Positions 8,221-17,578 of a DNA stretch of 58,329 nt are shown here, piece after piece. The DNA is taken from NCBI GenBank assembly GCA_945494785.1, contig CALYVN010000003.1:1-58329 (forward strand), in the 5' to 3' direction. Every line of letters begins with the position of its first letter. Within the stretch, counting starts at the first letter, position 1. The position numbers and the translations under genes are program-made. The notes under the pieces are model-generated. The model was given only the letters and a program-made list of their open reading frames with translations, did not search any database and was not told the DNA's origin. This DNA comes from an uncultured Alistipes sp. (GTDB taxonomy: Bacteria > Bacteroidota > Bacteroidia > Bacteroidales > Rikenellaceae).

Positions 8221-10332
8221 ATGGGACGATTGACGGACAGCGTAAAATTCGTGCCGGGTGTCGGCGAAGTTCGTGCCAAGTTGCTCGAACGCGAGGCGAA
8301 CATCCGCACCATGGGCGATTTGCTCTACCGCTTCCCGTTTCGCTACATCGACCGTACGCATGTCTATCGCATCGGCGACATCGACGAGAACACCTCTGCC
8401 GCATTTGTGCAGTTCCGAGCCAAAGTTACGGGCAAAGCCTTTGCGGGCGAGGGTCGCAAACGACGTTTTTCGGTCTTTGTCGGCGACGGTACGGGTTCGG
8501 CGGAACTGATATGGTTCCAAGGTATCAAGTGGGTGGAGAAGCGTTTCGAAACGGGGCGCGAGTATATGATTTTCGGCCGTCCGTCATTCTATCGCGGCGA
8601 ATTGTCGATGGTGCATCCCGAAGTGGAGGAGGTCGAAAAGGCTCTTGCACGGCGCGAGCAGAGCGGCTTGCAGGGCATCTATCCCATGACCGAGCGGCTC
8701 TCGGAGGCATTCGGCGAAAAAGGTTTCTACAACACAATCTGCAATCTGTGGAGTTTGGTGCGCGACGACATCGCCGACTATATGCCCGTTGCCATGCGCG
8801 ACCGCTACGGTTTGGTGTCGCTCTCCGAAGCCCTCTACAACATCCATTTCCCGCAGTCGGCAGAGCGTTTGCGCCAAGCGCAATACCGCCTGAAATTCGA
8901 CGAACTGCTCGGCATCCAACTCAACATCCAATCTCGTCGCACGGCTCGTACCACTGCCCGCGACGGCTTCATATTCAACCGCGTTGGTGAGAAATTCGGC
9001 ACCTTCTACAACACCAAACTCCCCTTCCCTCTGACAGGGGCGCAGAAACGGGTGGTCAAGGAGATACGGCAGGATACAGTGTCGGGTTACCAGATGAATC
9101 GGCTGTTGCAGGGCGATGTCGGCAGCGGCAAGACGGTCGTGGCGTTGTTGTCGATGCTGCTGGCTGTCGATAACGGCTTTCAGGCGTGCATCATGGCTCC
9201 GACCGAGATACTCGCCCGACAACACTTTGCGACGATGTCCGCCATGTGCGAGGGTGTGGGTGTGCGCATAGCCGCACTTACGGGAACGACGCGAGCCAAA
9301 GAGCGTCGCGAAATCCTCGCATCGTTGGCAGAGGGTGCAATCGACATAATCGTCGGTACGCACGCACTGATTGAGGAGAGGGTGCAGTTTGCCAATTTGG
9401 GCTTCGTGGTCATCGACGAACAACACCGCTTCGGAGTGGAACAGCGGGCGCGAATGTGGACGAAAAACGCACAACCTCCGCATATTCTTGTCATGACCGC
9501 AACGCCTATTCCGCGCACGTTGGCAATGACGCTGTACGGCGATTTGGATGTGTCGGTCATCGACGAACTGCCCCCGGGTCGCAGACCCGTAAAGACGGTG
9601 CATTACTTCGATTCGGCACGATTGAAACTCTTCGGATTCATGCGCAAGCAGATTGCTCTCGGGCGACAGGTCTATATAGTCTATCCGCTTATCAAAGAGT
9701 CCGAAAAGAGCGACTACAAAAATCTGCAAGAGGGCTTCGAGGCCATTATCCGCGATTTTCCGCTGCCCGAATATCGGGTGTCGGTCTGCCACGGCAAGAT
9801 GAAACCTGCCGACAAACAGGAGTCGATGCGCCAATTCAAGGATGGCGAGGCGGATATTTTGGTTGCCACGTCGGTCATCGAGGTAGGTGTCGATGTGCCG
9901 AATGCGACGGTTATGGTCATCGAATCGGCAGAGCGTTTCGGGCTGTCGCAGTTGCACCAACTGCGCGGTCGTGTCGGGCGCGGAGGCGAACAGTCGTACT
10001 GTATATTGATGTCGGGCGAGAAACTCTCGGCCGATTCGCGCAAACGGTTGGAGGCGATGTGCGAGACCGACGACGGCTTCCGGCTCGCCGAACTCGATTT
10101 GCGGTTGAGGGGTGCGGGCGACATCAACGGCACGATGCAGAGCGGTATGGCATTCGATTTGAAGATAGCCAACCCGACGCTCGATAACCAAATATTGCAA
10201 GTGGCACAGGCTGCGGCCATCGAACTGCTCGATGCCGATGCAACGCTGTCGCAACCGCAAAACCTCCCTCTGCGAACCCTGCGCGACCGCTACTCGGGCA
10301 ACACCGATACGGATTTTTCGGAAATATCGTAG
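8221..10332 (+). CDS. recG: ATP-dependent DNA helicase RecG
   Basis: Superfamily 2 helicase that remodels stalled forks and branched DNA (703 aa, normal length). A wedge OB domain occupies the N-terminal third. Walker A is GDVGSGKT (298-305), the DExH box is DEQH (399-402), then TATPIPRT, and the C-terminal helicase lobe carries QLRGRVGRG. The ATG at 8221 is preferred because the -7 promoter box immediately precedes it and the upstream frame overlaps ispG antisense. The TAG stop is shared with the left end of repeat copy 3. Confidence 0.96.
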   Translation: MGRLTDSVKFVPGVGEVRAKLLEREANIRTMGDLLYRFPFRYIDRTHVYRIGDIDENTSAAFVQFRAKVTGKAFAGEGRKRRFSVFVGDGTGSAELIWFQGIKWVEKRFETGREYMIFGRPSFYRGELSMVHPEVEEVEKALARREQSGLQGIYPMTERLSEAFGEKGFYNTICNLWSLVRDDIADYMPVAMRDRYGLVSLSEALYNIHFPQSAERLRQAQYRLKFDELLGIQLNIQSRRTARTTARDGFIFNRVGEKFGTFYNTKLPFPLTGAQKRVVKEIRQDTVSGYQMNRLLQGDVGSGKTVVALLSMLLAVDNGFQACIMAPTEILARQHFATMSAMCEGVGVRIAALTGTTRAKERREILASLAEGAIDIIVGTHALIEERVQFANLGFVVIDEQHRFGVEQRARMWTKNAQPPHILVMTATPIPRTLAMTLYGDLDVSVIDELPPGRRPVKTVHYFDSARLKLFGFMRKQIALGRQVYIVYPLIKESEKSDYKNLQEGFEAIIRDFPLPEYRVSVCHGKMKPADKQESMRQFKDGEADILVATSVIEVGVDVPNATVMVIESAERFGLSQLHQLRGRVGRGGEQSYCILMSGEKLSADSRKRLEAMCETDDGFRLAELDLRLRGAGDINGTMQSGMAFDLKIANPTLDNQILQVAQAAAIELLDADATLSQPQNLPLRTLRDRYSGNTDTDFSEIS

Positions 10333-10580
10333 GGTATGACGGCGAAGTTGTTGCGTGACGACGATTCTAAGAGAACTAAGAGTTCTAAGAGGGCAGAGGG
10401 CGATAGAAAAAAACAACAACGTTGCTGCTTATCTTAGTTCTCCTAGAACTCTTAGAACTCCCAGAAACAGCCGCACGTGATAAGAAACCCGTTATACGCA
10501 CAACCAAAAAACACTCTTAAACTTTGAAATTCTTAACCCCCTTAAACCCTTCGTAAGACGACCGTAATACGCACAACATT
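10332..10580 (+). repeat. Modular intergenic repeat, copy 3 with tail
   Basis: The core runs from 10332 (GGGTATGACGG, whose first G is the last base of the recG stop) to about 10507 (CCCGTTATACGCACAACC). A TTAAAC-rich tail follows (10508-10560), then a second right-end motif CCGTAATACGCACAAC at about 10561-10576, directly before the next ATG. It shows the full modular layout: left end, half A, half B, right end, tail, right end. Confidence 0.9.
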
Positions 10581-11378
10581 ATGAAACACTCCATCCTTTT
10601 CCTTTGTGCCGTGTTGATTGCTGCGACCGCATCGGCGCAACTCTACCATGCGGGCGAGGTGTTGCGCTACAAGGTAGCCTATCGCGCCAAACTGATTCCG
10701 AATACCGAGATGGCGACGGTGGTCATGGCGACGACACTCGACACGCTCGGCGGACGACCTGTCTATAAGGTCTTTGGCGAGGGTAAGATTATGCCCTCGT
10801 ACCGCTGGTTTTTCAACATCGACGACAAGTACACCATCTATGTCGATACGCTCTCCAAACGGACGGTGCGCTTCGAAAGCGACATCTTCGAAGGGGGCTA
10901 CACCTTCCGAAGCCACTACACCTACGATTGGCAGTCTGTGCAGGTGCATACATGGTCGCAAAGCCGCAGCAACGAGCCGAAACAGCACTCCTTCGCACTG
11001 ACCGAACAGAGCATGGACCCCGTATCGCTCTATTTCAATCTGCGCTCGGTCGATGCGTCGCTGTTTGCCGACGATACGCCTCGCGAATTGGAGATGGTGC
11101 TGGAAAACAAAATCCGACGGCTTCGCTATCGGTTTCTCGGGCGCGAGGTGTGCAAGGTGCCGAAGAAGGGCAAGTTCCGCACGCTGAAATTCGCCTGCAC
11201 GCTCGGCTCGTCGGAGGAGTTTTCGTTTACCGACGGCTCGGAGTTTTTTATCTGGATTACCGACGACGACAACAAATTCCCCGTGATGCTATCGTCGCCA
11301 ATCCGTGTGGGCAGCGTCCGAGCCTACATAAGCGGTTGGGAGGGGCTAAAATATCCGCTTGTCTCGCGCGTGCAATAA
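10581..11378 (+). CDS. DUF3108 domain secreted protein
   Basis: A 265-aa protein with a signal peptide (1-19, ending ATASAQ) followed by a beta-rich domain with the YHAGEVLRYKVAYR start and WFFNIDDKYTIYVDT segment typical of DUF3108 proteins. It is probably periplasmic or outer-membrane associated, with no known enzymatic role. The ATG sits 4 bases after the second repeat end. A separate promoter precedes the next gene. Confidence 0.75.
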   Translation: MKHSILFLCAVLIAATASAQLYHAGEVLRYKVAYRAKLIPNTEMATVVMATTLDTLGGRPVYKVFGEGKIMPSYRWFFNIDDKYTIYVDTLSKRTVRFESDIFEGGYTFRSHYTYDWQSVQVHTWSQSRSNEPKQHSFALTEQSMDPVSLYFNLRSVDASLFADDTPRELEMVLENKIRRLRYRFLGREVCKVPKKGKFRTLKFACTLGSSEEFSFTDGSEFFIWITDDDNKFPVMLSSPIRVGSVRAYISGWEGLKYPLVSRVQ

Positions 11379-11419
11379 TCTGCGCCGCAATATCGTTTAC
11401 TATTTGGCAGATTTTTTGT

Positions 11420-11427
11420 TATATTTG
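11420..11427 (+). promoter_or_regulatory. -7 box for the coiled-coil membrane protein
   Basis: TATATTTG fits TAnnTTTG. TTTA at 11396-11399, twenty bases upstream, is a possible -33 box. The predicted start lies about 15-20 bases before the ATG at 11447. Confidence 0.55.
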
Positions 11428-11446
11428 CATCGAAACCTAAAACATT

Positions 11447-12379
11447 ATGGTTATGGAAGAGAACAAATTCGATTACGAGCCATCGACCGATGGCGGAGCA
11501 TACGACGACGAACAGGGTGCGGATGTCCGCAAATCCATTCGAGGTTACAGAGTGGTGATATTGTTGCTGGCAGTCATCCTTGCAGGATTGTCGGCACTCT
11601 ATTTCAACCTCAACCGCCAGCAGCAGCACGATTACGAACTGCTGAAAATCGACCGTGATTCGATACAGAGCAATCTCGGCGCGCTTATCACCGAGTACGA
11701 CAACCTCAAATACACCAACGACACCATTGCCGCCAACCTCGAAAAGGCCAATGCGATGATGGAGCAACTCAAACGCGAACGCCGTTGGAACTATGCCAAA
11801 ATCAAGGAGTATCAAAAGGAGGTGGGTACGTTGCGTGCGGTGATGAAGAACTACCTGCGCCAAATCGACTCGCTCAACCATCTAAACAAAAAACTCATCG
11901 ACGAGAATGTCTCGTACCGCAAGGAGATTTCGTCGGCGAACCTGCGTGCCGATGTCGCCGAGGAGCGTGCCAACGAACTCCAAAACAAAGTGCAACTCGG
12001 TGCCGTGCTTCGCGCCCGCGACATAGCCCTTACGCCGCTCAATGCTCGCGGCAAAGTGGTTTCGCGCGTCAAAACGGCCTCGACCCTGCGTGCCGACTTC
12101 ACGGTATCGGCCAACGACCTCGCTTCGGCAGGCAGCCGTACCATCTATCTCCGCCTGACCTCGCCCGACGGCTATCTGCTCTCGACCGAGAGCGTGCCTA
12201 CATTCTCGTTCAACGGCGAATCGCTCGGCTACTCCGCTTCGCGAGAAATCGACTACCAGAACGAGGATACCGATGTCAGCATCTACTACAACGGCAGCGG
12301 CTTCGTCAAGGGCGACTACAAAGTCGAACTCTTCTGCGACGATGCTCTGCTCGGTTCATATACCGCTACTTTGAAATAG
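11447..12379 (+). CDS. Single-pass membrane protein with periplasmic coiled coil
   Basis: I do not recognise a named family. It is 310 aa with an acidic cytoplasmic N-terminus (1-33), one transmembrane helix (about 37-57), a long charged coiled coil (about 60-190) and a C-terminal beta-rich domain (about 205-310). The topology suggests an inner-membrane anchored scaffold or spacer. It has its own promoter and ends at a strong hairpin terminator shared with the convergent ROK kinase gene. Translation could start at MVMEEN (11447) or MEEN (11453). Confidence 0.75.
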   Translation: MVMEENKFDYEPSTDGGAYDDEQGADVRKSIRGYRVVILLLAVILAGLSALYFNLNRQQQHDYELLKIDRDSIQSNLGALITEYDNLKYTNDTIAANLEKANAMMEQLKRERRWNYAKIKEYQKEVGTLRAVMKNYLRQIDSLNHLNKKLIDENVSYRKEISSANLRADVAEERANELQNKVQLGAVLRARDIALTPLNARGKVVSRVKTASTLRADFTVSANDLASAGSRTIYLRLTSPDGYLLSTESVPTFSFNGESLGYSASREIDYQNEDTDVSIYYNGSGFVKGDYKVELFCDDALLGSYTATLK

Positions 12380-12398
12380 CCCGTGTCGCACGATAAAC

Positions 12399-12429
12399 AA
12401 AAACCCCGACTCGAAAGGTTGGGGTTTTT
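12399..12429. terminator. Bidirectional rho-independent terminator
   Basis: AAAAACCCC (12399-12407) pairs with GGGGTTTTT (12421-12429) around a 13-base loop. A and T runs flank both sides, so it can end transcription from the plus gene and the minus-strand ROK gene. Confidence 0.85.
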
Positions 12430-12450
12430 GACATTATACCCAACGAGGGC

Positions 12451-13452
12451 CTATACGGCATTCTGCCATACGAGGGCCGATGCGCCCAAAATGGCGGCGT
12501 TCTTGTTCATCAAACCGCTCGGCAGCACCTTCACCTTATTTTTGAATGCGAAGAGCATGTTCTCCTCCAAATACCACTTTATCGGGTCGAAGAGTATGTC
12601 GCCCGCCTTGGCAAGTCCGCCGAAGAGGAATATGGCTTCGGGCGAGGTTATCGTTACGGCATCGGCAAGCGCGTGTCCCAACTTCTCGCCTGTCAGACGG
12701 AATGCCTCCAAGGCAATCGGGTCGCCCTTCTTGGCGTATGTCGAGAGCATAGCCGAATCGAGGTTGTTGAACGGAATGTCGCGCAACGGGCTCGGGCAGT
12801 TCATCGTCGCCATAAGTTCGTATGCCGTGCGCTTGATGCCTATCGCCGAAGCGTAAGCCTCCAAACAACCCTTGCGTCCGCATCCGCATTCACGTCCTCC
12901 GCGCTCGACGATGACGTGGCCGAATTCGCCCGCAAAACCGTCATGACCGTAGATGAGCCGACCGTTGGCCACAAAGCCCGAACCGACACCCGTGCCGAGC
13001 GTAATCATGATGAAATCCTTCATCCCTTTGGCATTGCCGTATATCATCTCGCCGATGGTTGCGGCATTGGCATCGTTGGTTACGTAAACGGGTACGTTGG
13101 GGAAGTGCTTGCTTATGTCGCCCGCAAAATCGAAAATGCGCAACGATTCATCCTTCTCCTTGTCCTCGTCGGTGAATTTCCAGAGGTTGGCAGGTGTCTC
13201 GATTGTGCCTTTGTAGAAATTGGCGTTCGGCGCACCGACACCTATACCTATAAGTTCGAAATCGAAATTCACGCTGTCGGCAAGCGTCTTCATCGCTTCG
13301 CACAGGTCGGCGATGTACGACGGATAATCTTTGAAAGCGGGATAGGCTTTGGTGGAGATGACGGATTCGGCATACAGGTCGCCCTTTTCGTCCACCAATC
13401 CGAACGCGGTGTTGATACCGCCGATGTCGATACCGAATGCAAGTTTTTTCAT
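12451..13452 (-). CDS. ROK family sugar kinase (glucokinase-like)
   Basis: ATP-dependent hexose kinase (333 aa). The N-terminal phosphate loop DIGGINTAFG (9-18) has Ile where DIGGTN is usual. Further motifs are NDANAATIGE, LGTGVGSGF, and the ROK zinc signature GFAGEFGH with CGCGRKGCLE. There is no DNA-binding domain, so it is a kinase rather than a ROK repressor. The sugar may be glucose, but this is not fixed by sequence. Start at 13452 was chosen because the 11-codon upstream extension lies between its promoter and this ATG and is rich in T. It is divergent from the prenyl synthase. Confidence 0.88.
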   Translation of the reverse strand: MKKLAFGIDIGGINTAFGLVDEKGDLYAESVISTKAYPAFKDYPSYIADLCEAMKTLADSVNFDFELIGIGVGAPNANFYKGTIETPANLWKFTDEDKEKDESLRIFDFAGDISKHFPNVPVYVTNDANAATIGEMIYGNAKGMKDFIMITLGTGVGSGFVANGRLIYGHDGFAGEFGHVIVERGGRECGCGRKGCLEAYASAIGIKRTAYELMATMNCPSPLRDIPFNNLDSAMLSTYAKKGDPIALEAFRLTGEKLGHALADAVTITSPEAIFLFGGLAKAGDILFDPIKWYLEENMLFAFKNKVKVLPSGLMNKNAAILGASALVWQNAV

Positions 13453-13482
13453 ATAAGGTATTATGGTTTTGGTTTCTTGTTT

Positions 13483-13530
13483 CAAAAATACTTAAAATTT
13501 TGCACCCCCGCAAAATTTTAAGTACTTTTG
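13483..13530. promoter_or_regulatory. Symmetric divergent promoter on a 15-bp perfect palindrome
   Basis: The inverted arms 13489-13503 and 13510-13524 are perfect complements with a six-base C-rich spacer. Plus-strand promoter: TTTG 13499-13502, 20-base gap, TACTTTTG 13523-13530. Minus-strand promoter: TTTG at 13514-13511, 20-base gap, TATTTTTG at 13490-13483. The two core promoters are superimposed mirror images, so the two genes may be coordinately or competitively transcribed, or the palindrome may be an operator. Confidence 0.8.
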
Positions 13531-13597
13531 AGGGTGATTTCGACGCAGTGCGCCCGCAGGTCGGATGCGTTGCTGCGCCGCAGAAAAGTTTGCGAAT

Positions 13598-14575
13598 ATG
13601 AAAATCCATACGGCAGAGACTCTTGCGCAGATGTTCGAAGACCATTTCCTGCAAATGCGCACGCCCGATGACCCCGAAAATCTCTATGCTCCAATCCGCT
13701 ATGCTCTCGGCGAAGGGGGCAAACGCATGCGGCCTACACTGTTGCTGCTGTCGTACAACCTCTTCGGCGACAATATGGCGCAGGCACTCGATGCAGCGGC
13801 AGCCATAGAGACGTTCCACAACTTCACGCTGCTGCACGACGACATCATGGACAACGCCTCCATGCGGCGAGGTCGTCCGTCGGTCTATGCCAAGTGGGGC
13901 GAAAATGTGGCAATCCTCTCGGGCGACGCGATGCTTATCAACGCCTATGCCGCGTTGCAGCGTGTGCCGGCAGCGGTGTTGCCGCAAGTGTTGCACGCCT
14001 TCAACAGCATGGCTGCGCAGGTGTGCGAAGGACAGCAGTACGATATGGATTTCGAGCAGCGCAACAAGGTCTCGGTGGTTGATTATATGCACATGATTGA
14101 ACTCAAAACGTCGGTTTTGCTGGCGGGTGCCACGACAATCGGCGCGTTGTTGGCAGGTGCCTCCGACGACGATGTGCGCCACCTCCACCGCTTTGCCATA
14201 GAACTCGGTCTGGCATTTCAGTTGCAGGACGATTTGCTCGACAGTTACGGCGACGAGCGGCTGGGCAAGAAAATCGGCGGCGACATATTGGAGGGCAAGC
14301 AGACCTACCTGATGGTTACGGCGATGTCGAATGCCGACGAAGGGCAGCGCGAGGTGTTGCGCACCGCTCCGCACCGCGACGATTGGTCGGACGAACAGAA
14401 GATTGCGGCAGTCAAGGCGGTCTATGATACGCTCGATGTGCCTCACCTGACCGAACAGCAGATAAACATCCGCTTCGCCCGTGCTACGGCGATGCTCGAT
14501 GCGTTGAGCGTACCTGCCGAGCGCACCGAATCCCTGCGTACCTACGCCGCAAGTCTGATAGGACGGAAGAGGTAG
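13598..14575 (+). CDS. Polyprenyl (FPP/GGPP-type) diphosphate synthase
   Basis: All-alpha trans-prenyltransferase (325 aa) condensing IPP with allylic diphosphates. GKRMRP (41-46) is the IPP-binding arginine motif. The two aspartate motifs are DDIMD (81-85) and DDLLD (211-215). An aromatic residue (F76) five positions before the first motif favours a short product such as FPP or GGPP. Together with ispG it supplies isoprenoids, for example for undecaprenol and menaquinone. ATG 13598 is used because the 11 upstream codons lie in the promoter leader and do not resemble the family start. Confidence 0.9.
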   Translation: MKIHTAETLAQMFEDHFLQMRTPDDPENLYAPIRYALGEGGKRMRPTLLLLSYNLFGDNMAQALDAAAAIETFHNFTLLHDDIMDNASMRRGRPSVYAKWGENVAILSGDAMLINAYAALQRVPAAVLPQVLHAFNSMAAQVCEGQQYDMDFEQRNKVSVVDYMHMIELKTSVLLAGATTIGALLAGASDDDVRHLHRFAIELGLAFQLQDDLLDSYGDERLGKKIGGDILEGKQTYLMVTAMSNADEGQREVLRTAPHRDDWSDEQKIAAVKAVYDTLDVPHLTEQQINIRFARATAMLDALSVPAERTESLRTYAASLIGRKR

Positions 14576-14578
14576 TGG

Positions 14579-14812
14579 AGAACGGGACGGTGCTTGGGTC
14601 GCGGGTATGACGGCGAGGTTGTTGCTTGCCGACGATTCTATGAGACCTAAGAGACCTAAGAGTTCTACGAGGGCATACAGCGGATAGAAAAACAAACAAC
14701 GTTGCTGCTATATCATAGTTCTCCCAGAACTCCTATATAAGCCGCACGTGATAAGATAACCATTATACGCACAACCAAAAACTACTCTTAAACTTTTTGC
14801 AAAAAAACGTCA
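14579..14812 (+). repeat. Modular intergenic repeat, copy 4 with extended left end and tail
   Basis: The core is 14603-14776. The left extension GGAGAACGGGACGGTGCTTG is nearly identical to that of copy 6 and begins within a few bases of the prenyl synthase stop. Half A has CTAAGAGACC-type units and half B two AGTTCT/AGAACT units. The tail CTCTTAAACTTTTT precedes the U32 start codon. Confidence 0.9.
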
Positions 14813-16051
14813 ATGAAACGCAGCGACATAGAGATAATGGCTCCTGTGGGGAGTTACGAATCGTTGAGGGCAGCCATCGATGCGGGTGCCGATTCGGTCT
14901 ATTTCGGCGTCGGACAACTCAACATGCGGGCGCAGTCGGCAGCCAACTTTACGCTCGACGACATGGCGCAGATTGTAGCCATAGCCCACGAGAGCGGTGT
15001 CAAGGCCTACTTGACGGTCAATACCGTCATCTACGACAACGAACTCGCACTGATGCACTCGGTTGTGGATAGGGCGCGTGCCGAGGGCATCGATGCCGTC
15101 ATCGCCTCCGACCTTGCGGCGATACTCTATGCCTTCCATACGGGCGTCGAGGTGCATATATCGACGCAGTGCAACGTGTCGAACAGCGAAGCGGCGAAAT
15201 TCTTTGCCCAATGGGCGGATGTGGTCGTGCTGGCTCGCGAATTGAGTTTGGAGCAGATTGGCGAGGTGCATCGCGCCATAGTCGAGCAGGACATACGCGG
15301 TCCGCATGGCGAACTGCTGCGTATCGAGATGTTCGCTCACGGCGCGTTGTGCATGTCAATTTCGGGCAAATGCTATTTGAGCGAACACGAAACACACTGC
15401 TCTGCCAATCGGGGTGCGTGCCGTCAGATTTGCCGTCGCAAATATACCATCACCGACAAGGAGAGCGGCGAGCAGTTGGATATCGACGGTCGCTATATCC
15501 TTTCGCCCAAGGATTTGTGTACGGTCGATTTCCTCGACAAATTCATCGGTGCGGGTGTCGGCGTGCTGAAAATCGAGGGGCGTGCGCGAGGCGGAGAGTA
15601 TGTCAAACGGGTGGTCGGGGCATACGACAAGGCACTGCGTGCAATCGAGGCGGGTACCTACTCGCGCGAGTATGCCGAGAGCCTCAAAACCGATTTGGCA
15701 AAGGTCTTCAATCGCGGCTTTTGGGGTGGTTATTATGCCGGAGCGCAGGTGGTTGAACACAGCACGGCATACGGCTCTTCGGCAACGCGGCGCAAGGAGT
15801 ATGTCGGCAAGATAACCAACTTTTTCAAAAACATCTCCGTTGCCGAACTGACGGTCGAGGCCTCGACGCTGGACGAAGGCGACGAGATACTGATTATGGG
15901 CGAAACGACGGGCGTGGTCGAACAACATGCCGCCGCGATTTATCTCGACGACCATCCTGTTGCGCAGGTGCGTCAGGGCGATATCTGCTCCATCAAGACA
16001 GTGCAGCCCGTCCGACGCGGCGACAAACTGTATAAAGAGGTAAAAAGATAA
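14813..16051 (+). CDS. U32 family protein (TrhP/YegQ-like RNA hydroxylation)
   Basis: Peptidase family U32 by name, but characterised members such as TrhP and RlhA act in prephenate-dependent hydroxylation of tRNA or rRNA (412 aa). The family signature EMFAHGALCMSISGKCYLS lies at 172-190. Four conserved cysteines (C180, C187, C203, C207) probably hold a metal or Fe-S cluster. Length and architecture fit TrhP better than the longer RlhA, but sequence alone does not decide. It is four bases upstream of the aminopeptidase P gene and likely co-transcribed. Confidence 0.85.
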   Translation: MKRSDIEIMAPVGSYESLRAAIDAGADSVYFGVGQLNMRAQSAANFTLDDMAQIVAIAHESGVKAYLTVNTVIYDNELALMHSVVDRARAEGIDAVIASDLAAILYAFHTGVEVHISTQCNVSNSEAAKFFAQWADVVVLARELSLEQIGEVHRAIVEQDIRGPHGELLRIEMFAHGALCMSISGKCYLSEHETHCSANRGACRQICRRKYTITDKESGEQLDIDGRYILSPKDLCTVDFLDKFIGAGVGVLKIEGRARGGEYVKRVVGAYDKALRAIEAGTYSREYAESLKTDLAKVFNRGFWGGYYAGAQVVEHSTAYGSSATRRKEYVGKITNFFKNISVAELTVEASTLDEGDEILIMGETTGVVEQHAAAIYLDDHPVAQVRQGDICSIKTVQPVRRGDKLYKEVKR

Positions 16052-16055
16052 CGAT

Positions 16056-17453
16056 ATGTTTGCAGCAAACACCTACATCGAGCGTCGTGCCGAGTTGGCG
16101 CGTCGCATAGGCAAAGGGTTGATACTCATCGCGGGCAATATGCCTTCGCCGAACAACTACCCCAACAATGCCTACTATTTTCGTCAGGACTCGACGTTTT
16201 TGTACTACTTTGGTCTGAATCTGCCTTCGTTGGTCGGCGTCATCGATGCCGAAACGGGCGAAGCATCGCTCTACGGCGACGACTTTACGGTCGAGGATAT
16301 TATCTGGACGGGTCCGCAACCGAGCCTTGTCGAACTCGGCGCACATGTCGGCGTGGCGGAGTGCAATTGCCGTCCTGCGGCTGCATTGCGCAAGACGACG
16401 GGCGAAGCGCAGGCTCACGGTCGCCGCATCCACTATCTGCCGCCGTATCGTGGCGAGACCAAGATGATGCTCTCCGAATTGCTCGGCTTGCCGACCGAAC
16501 AACTGCACGCGCAAAAGTCGGTCGATTTGATGTTTGCCGTTGCAGAGATGCGCGAGGTCAAGAGCAGCGAGGAGATTGCCGAACTCGAAAAGGCCTTCCG
16601 CATAGGTTACGACATGCACCTGACGGCTATGCGCATGTGCCGTGCGGGTGTGGTCGAACGCGAAATCGCGGGTGCGATAGAGGGTATCGCCAAGTCGCAG
16701 GGCTTGGGCGTGTCGTTCCCATCGATTGTCTCGCAGCACGGCGAGACGCTGCACAATCTCAACTGCGACGGAGTGCTGGAAAACGGTCGGCTGCTGCTGT
16801 GCGACGCGGGTGCCGAATCGGTTGCCAACTACTGCTCCGACCATACGCGCACCTATCCCGTCAGCGGCAAATTCACCGCTCGGCAGCGCGATGTGTACGA
16901 CATAGTGCTCCGCGCCCACGACGAAGCACCGAAATATATGCGCACGGGTGCCATGTACACCGATGTCCACCGTGCCGCCTACCTGACTTTGGCAGAGGGT
17001 TTGCGCTCGCTCGGTCTTATCAAAGGCTCGGCAGAGGATGCCGTGGATGCGGGTGCGATGTATCTCTTTATGCCTCACGGCTTGTCGCACGGCTTGGGTA
17101 TGGATGTCCACGATTGCGAGGCCATGGGCGAACGCAGTTTCGATTTCGCCTCGATTCGCGAGCGTGCCGCAGAGTCGGCAACCTGCATCTATCGTGCCGC
17201 ATGGCGTCTGCGCAAGGGTACGGTCATGAGCGACGAGCCGGGTATCTATTTCATCCCCGCACTTATCGACCGCTCGCGCAGCGAAGGACTGTATAAGGGC
17301 ATCGTCGATTACGACGCACTCGACGCATACCGCGATTTCGGCGGCATCCGCATCGAGGACGACATCGAAGTTACCGATAACGGTGGCCGCACAATCGGCG
17401 ACAAACGCATACCGGTAACCGTCGCCGAACTCGAAGCCGCAGTAGGGAGGTAG
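16056..17453 (+). CDS. Xaa-Pro aminopeptidase (aminopeptidase P, M24B)
   Basis: Dimetal pita-bread peptidase removing N-terminal residues before proline (465 aa). An N-terminal creatinase-like domain (about 1-170) precedes the M24 domain. Predicted metal ligands are D250, D262, H345, E394 and E434, in CDAGAE, SDHTRTY, PHGLSHGLG, SDEPGIYF and IRIEDD. It has no signal peptide, so it is cytoplasmic. It follows the U32 gene by four bases. Confidence 0.93.
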   Translation: MFAANTYIERRAELARRIGKGLILIAGNMPSPNNYPNNAYYFRQDSTFLYYFGLNLPSLVGVIDAETGEASLYGDDFTVEDIIWTGPQPSLVELGAHVGVAECNCRPAAALRKTTGEAQAHGRRIHYLPPYRGETKMMLSELLGLPTEQLHAQKSVDLMFAVAEMREVKSSEEIAELEKAFRIGYDMHLTAMRMCRAGVVEREIAGAIEGIAKSQGLGVSFPSIVSQHGETLHNLNCDGVLENGRLLLCDAGAESVANYCSDHTRTYPVSGKFTARQRDVYDIVLRAHDEAPKYMRTGAMYTDVHRAAYLTLAEGLRSLGLIKGSAEDAVDAGAMYLFMPHGLSHGLGMDVHDCEAMGERSFDFASIRERAAESATCIYRAAWRLRKGTVMSDEPGIYFIPALIDRSRSEGLYKGIVDYDALDAYRDFGGIRIEDDIEVTDNGGRTIGDKRIPVTVAELEAAVGR

Positions 17454-17462
17454 AGGGATTTT

Positions 17463-17493
17463 TTTGCTGTTTTGGAAAAAAGTATTACTTTTG
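17463..17493 (+). promoter_or_regulatory. Promoter of rplY
   Basis: TTTG (17463-17466), 19-base gap, TACTTTTG (17486-17493): a full match to the Bacteroidetes housekeeping consensus. It starts about 10 bases after the aminopeptidase stop and leaves a leader of about 80 bases before rplY, room for autogenous control. Confidence 0.8.
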
Positions 17494-17578
17494 CGCTCGG
17501 AAACAGGCGGTTATGGGGTGCGCATCGAGGGTGCGCATTGAGTGCCGCCGAAGGTAACATATTAAAAAACAAACTATT

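Noticed and set aside
12451..13485. The ROK gene as a transcriptional repressor
   Set aside because: There is no N-terminal helix-turn-helix. The protein starts directly at the kinase phosphate loop.
14484..14699. Short frames such as MFVFLSAVCPRRTLRS and MFFYPLYALVELLG that recur in several places
   Set aside because: They fall inside the modular repeats on one or the other strand. Their similarity follows from DNA repeat conservation, they stop and start at random relative to the element, and they have no initiation context.
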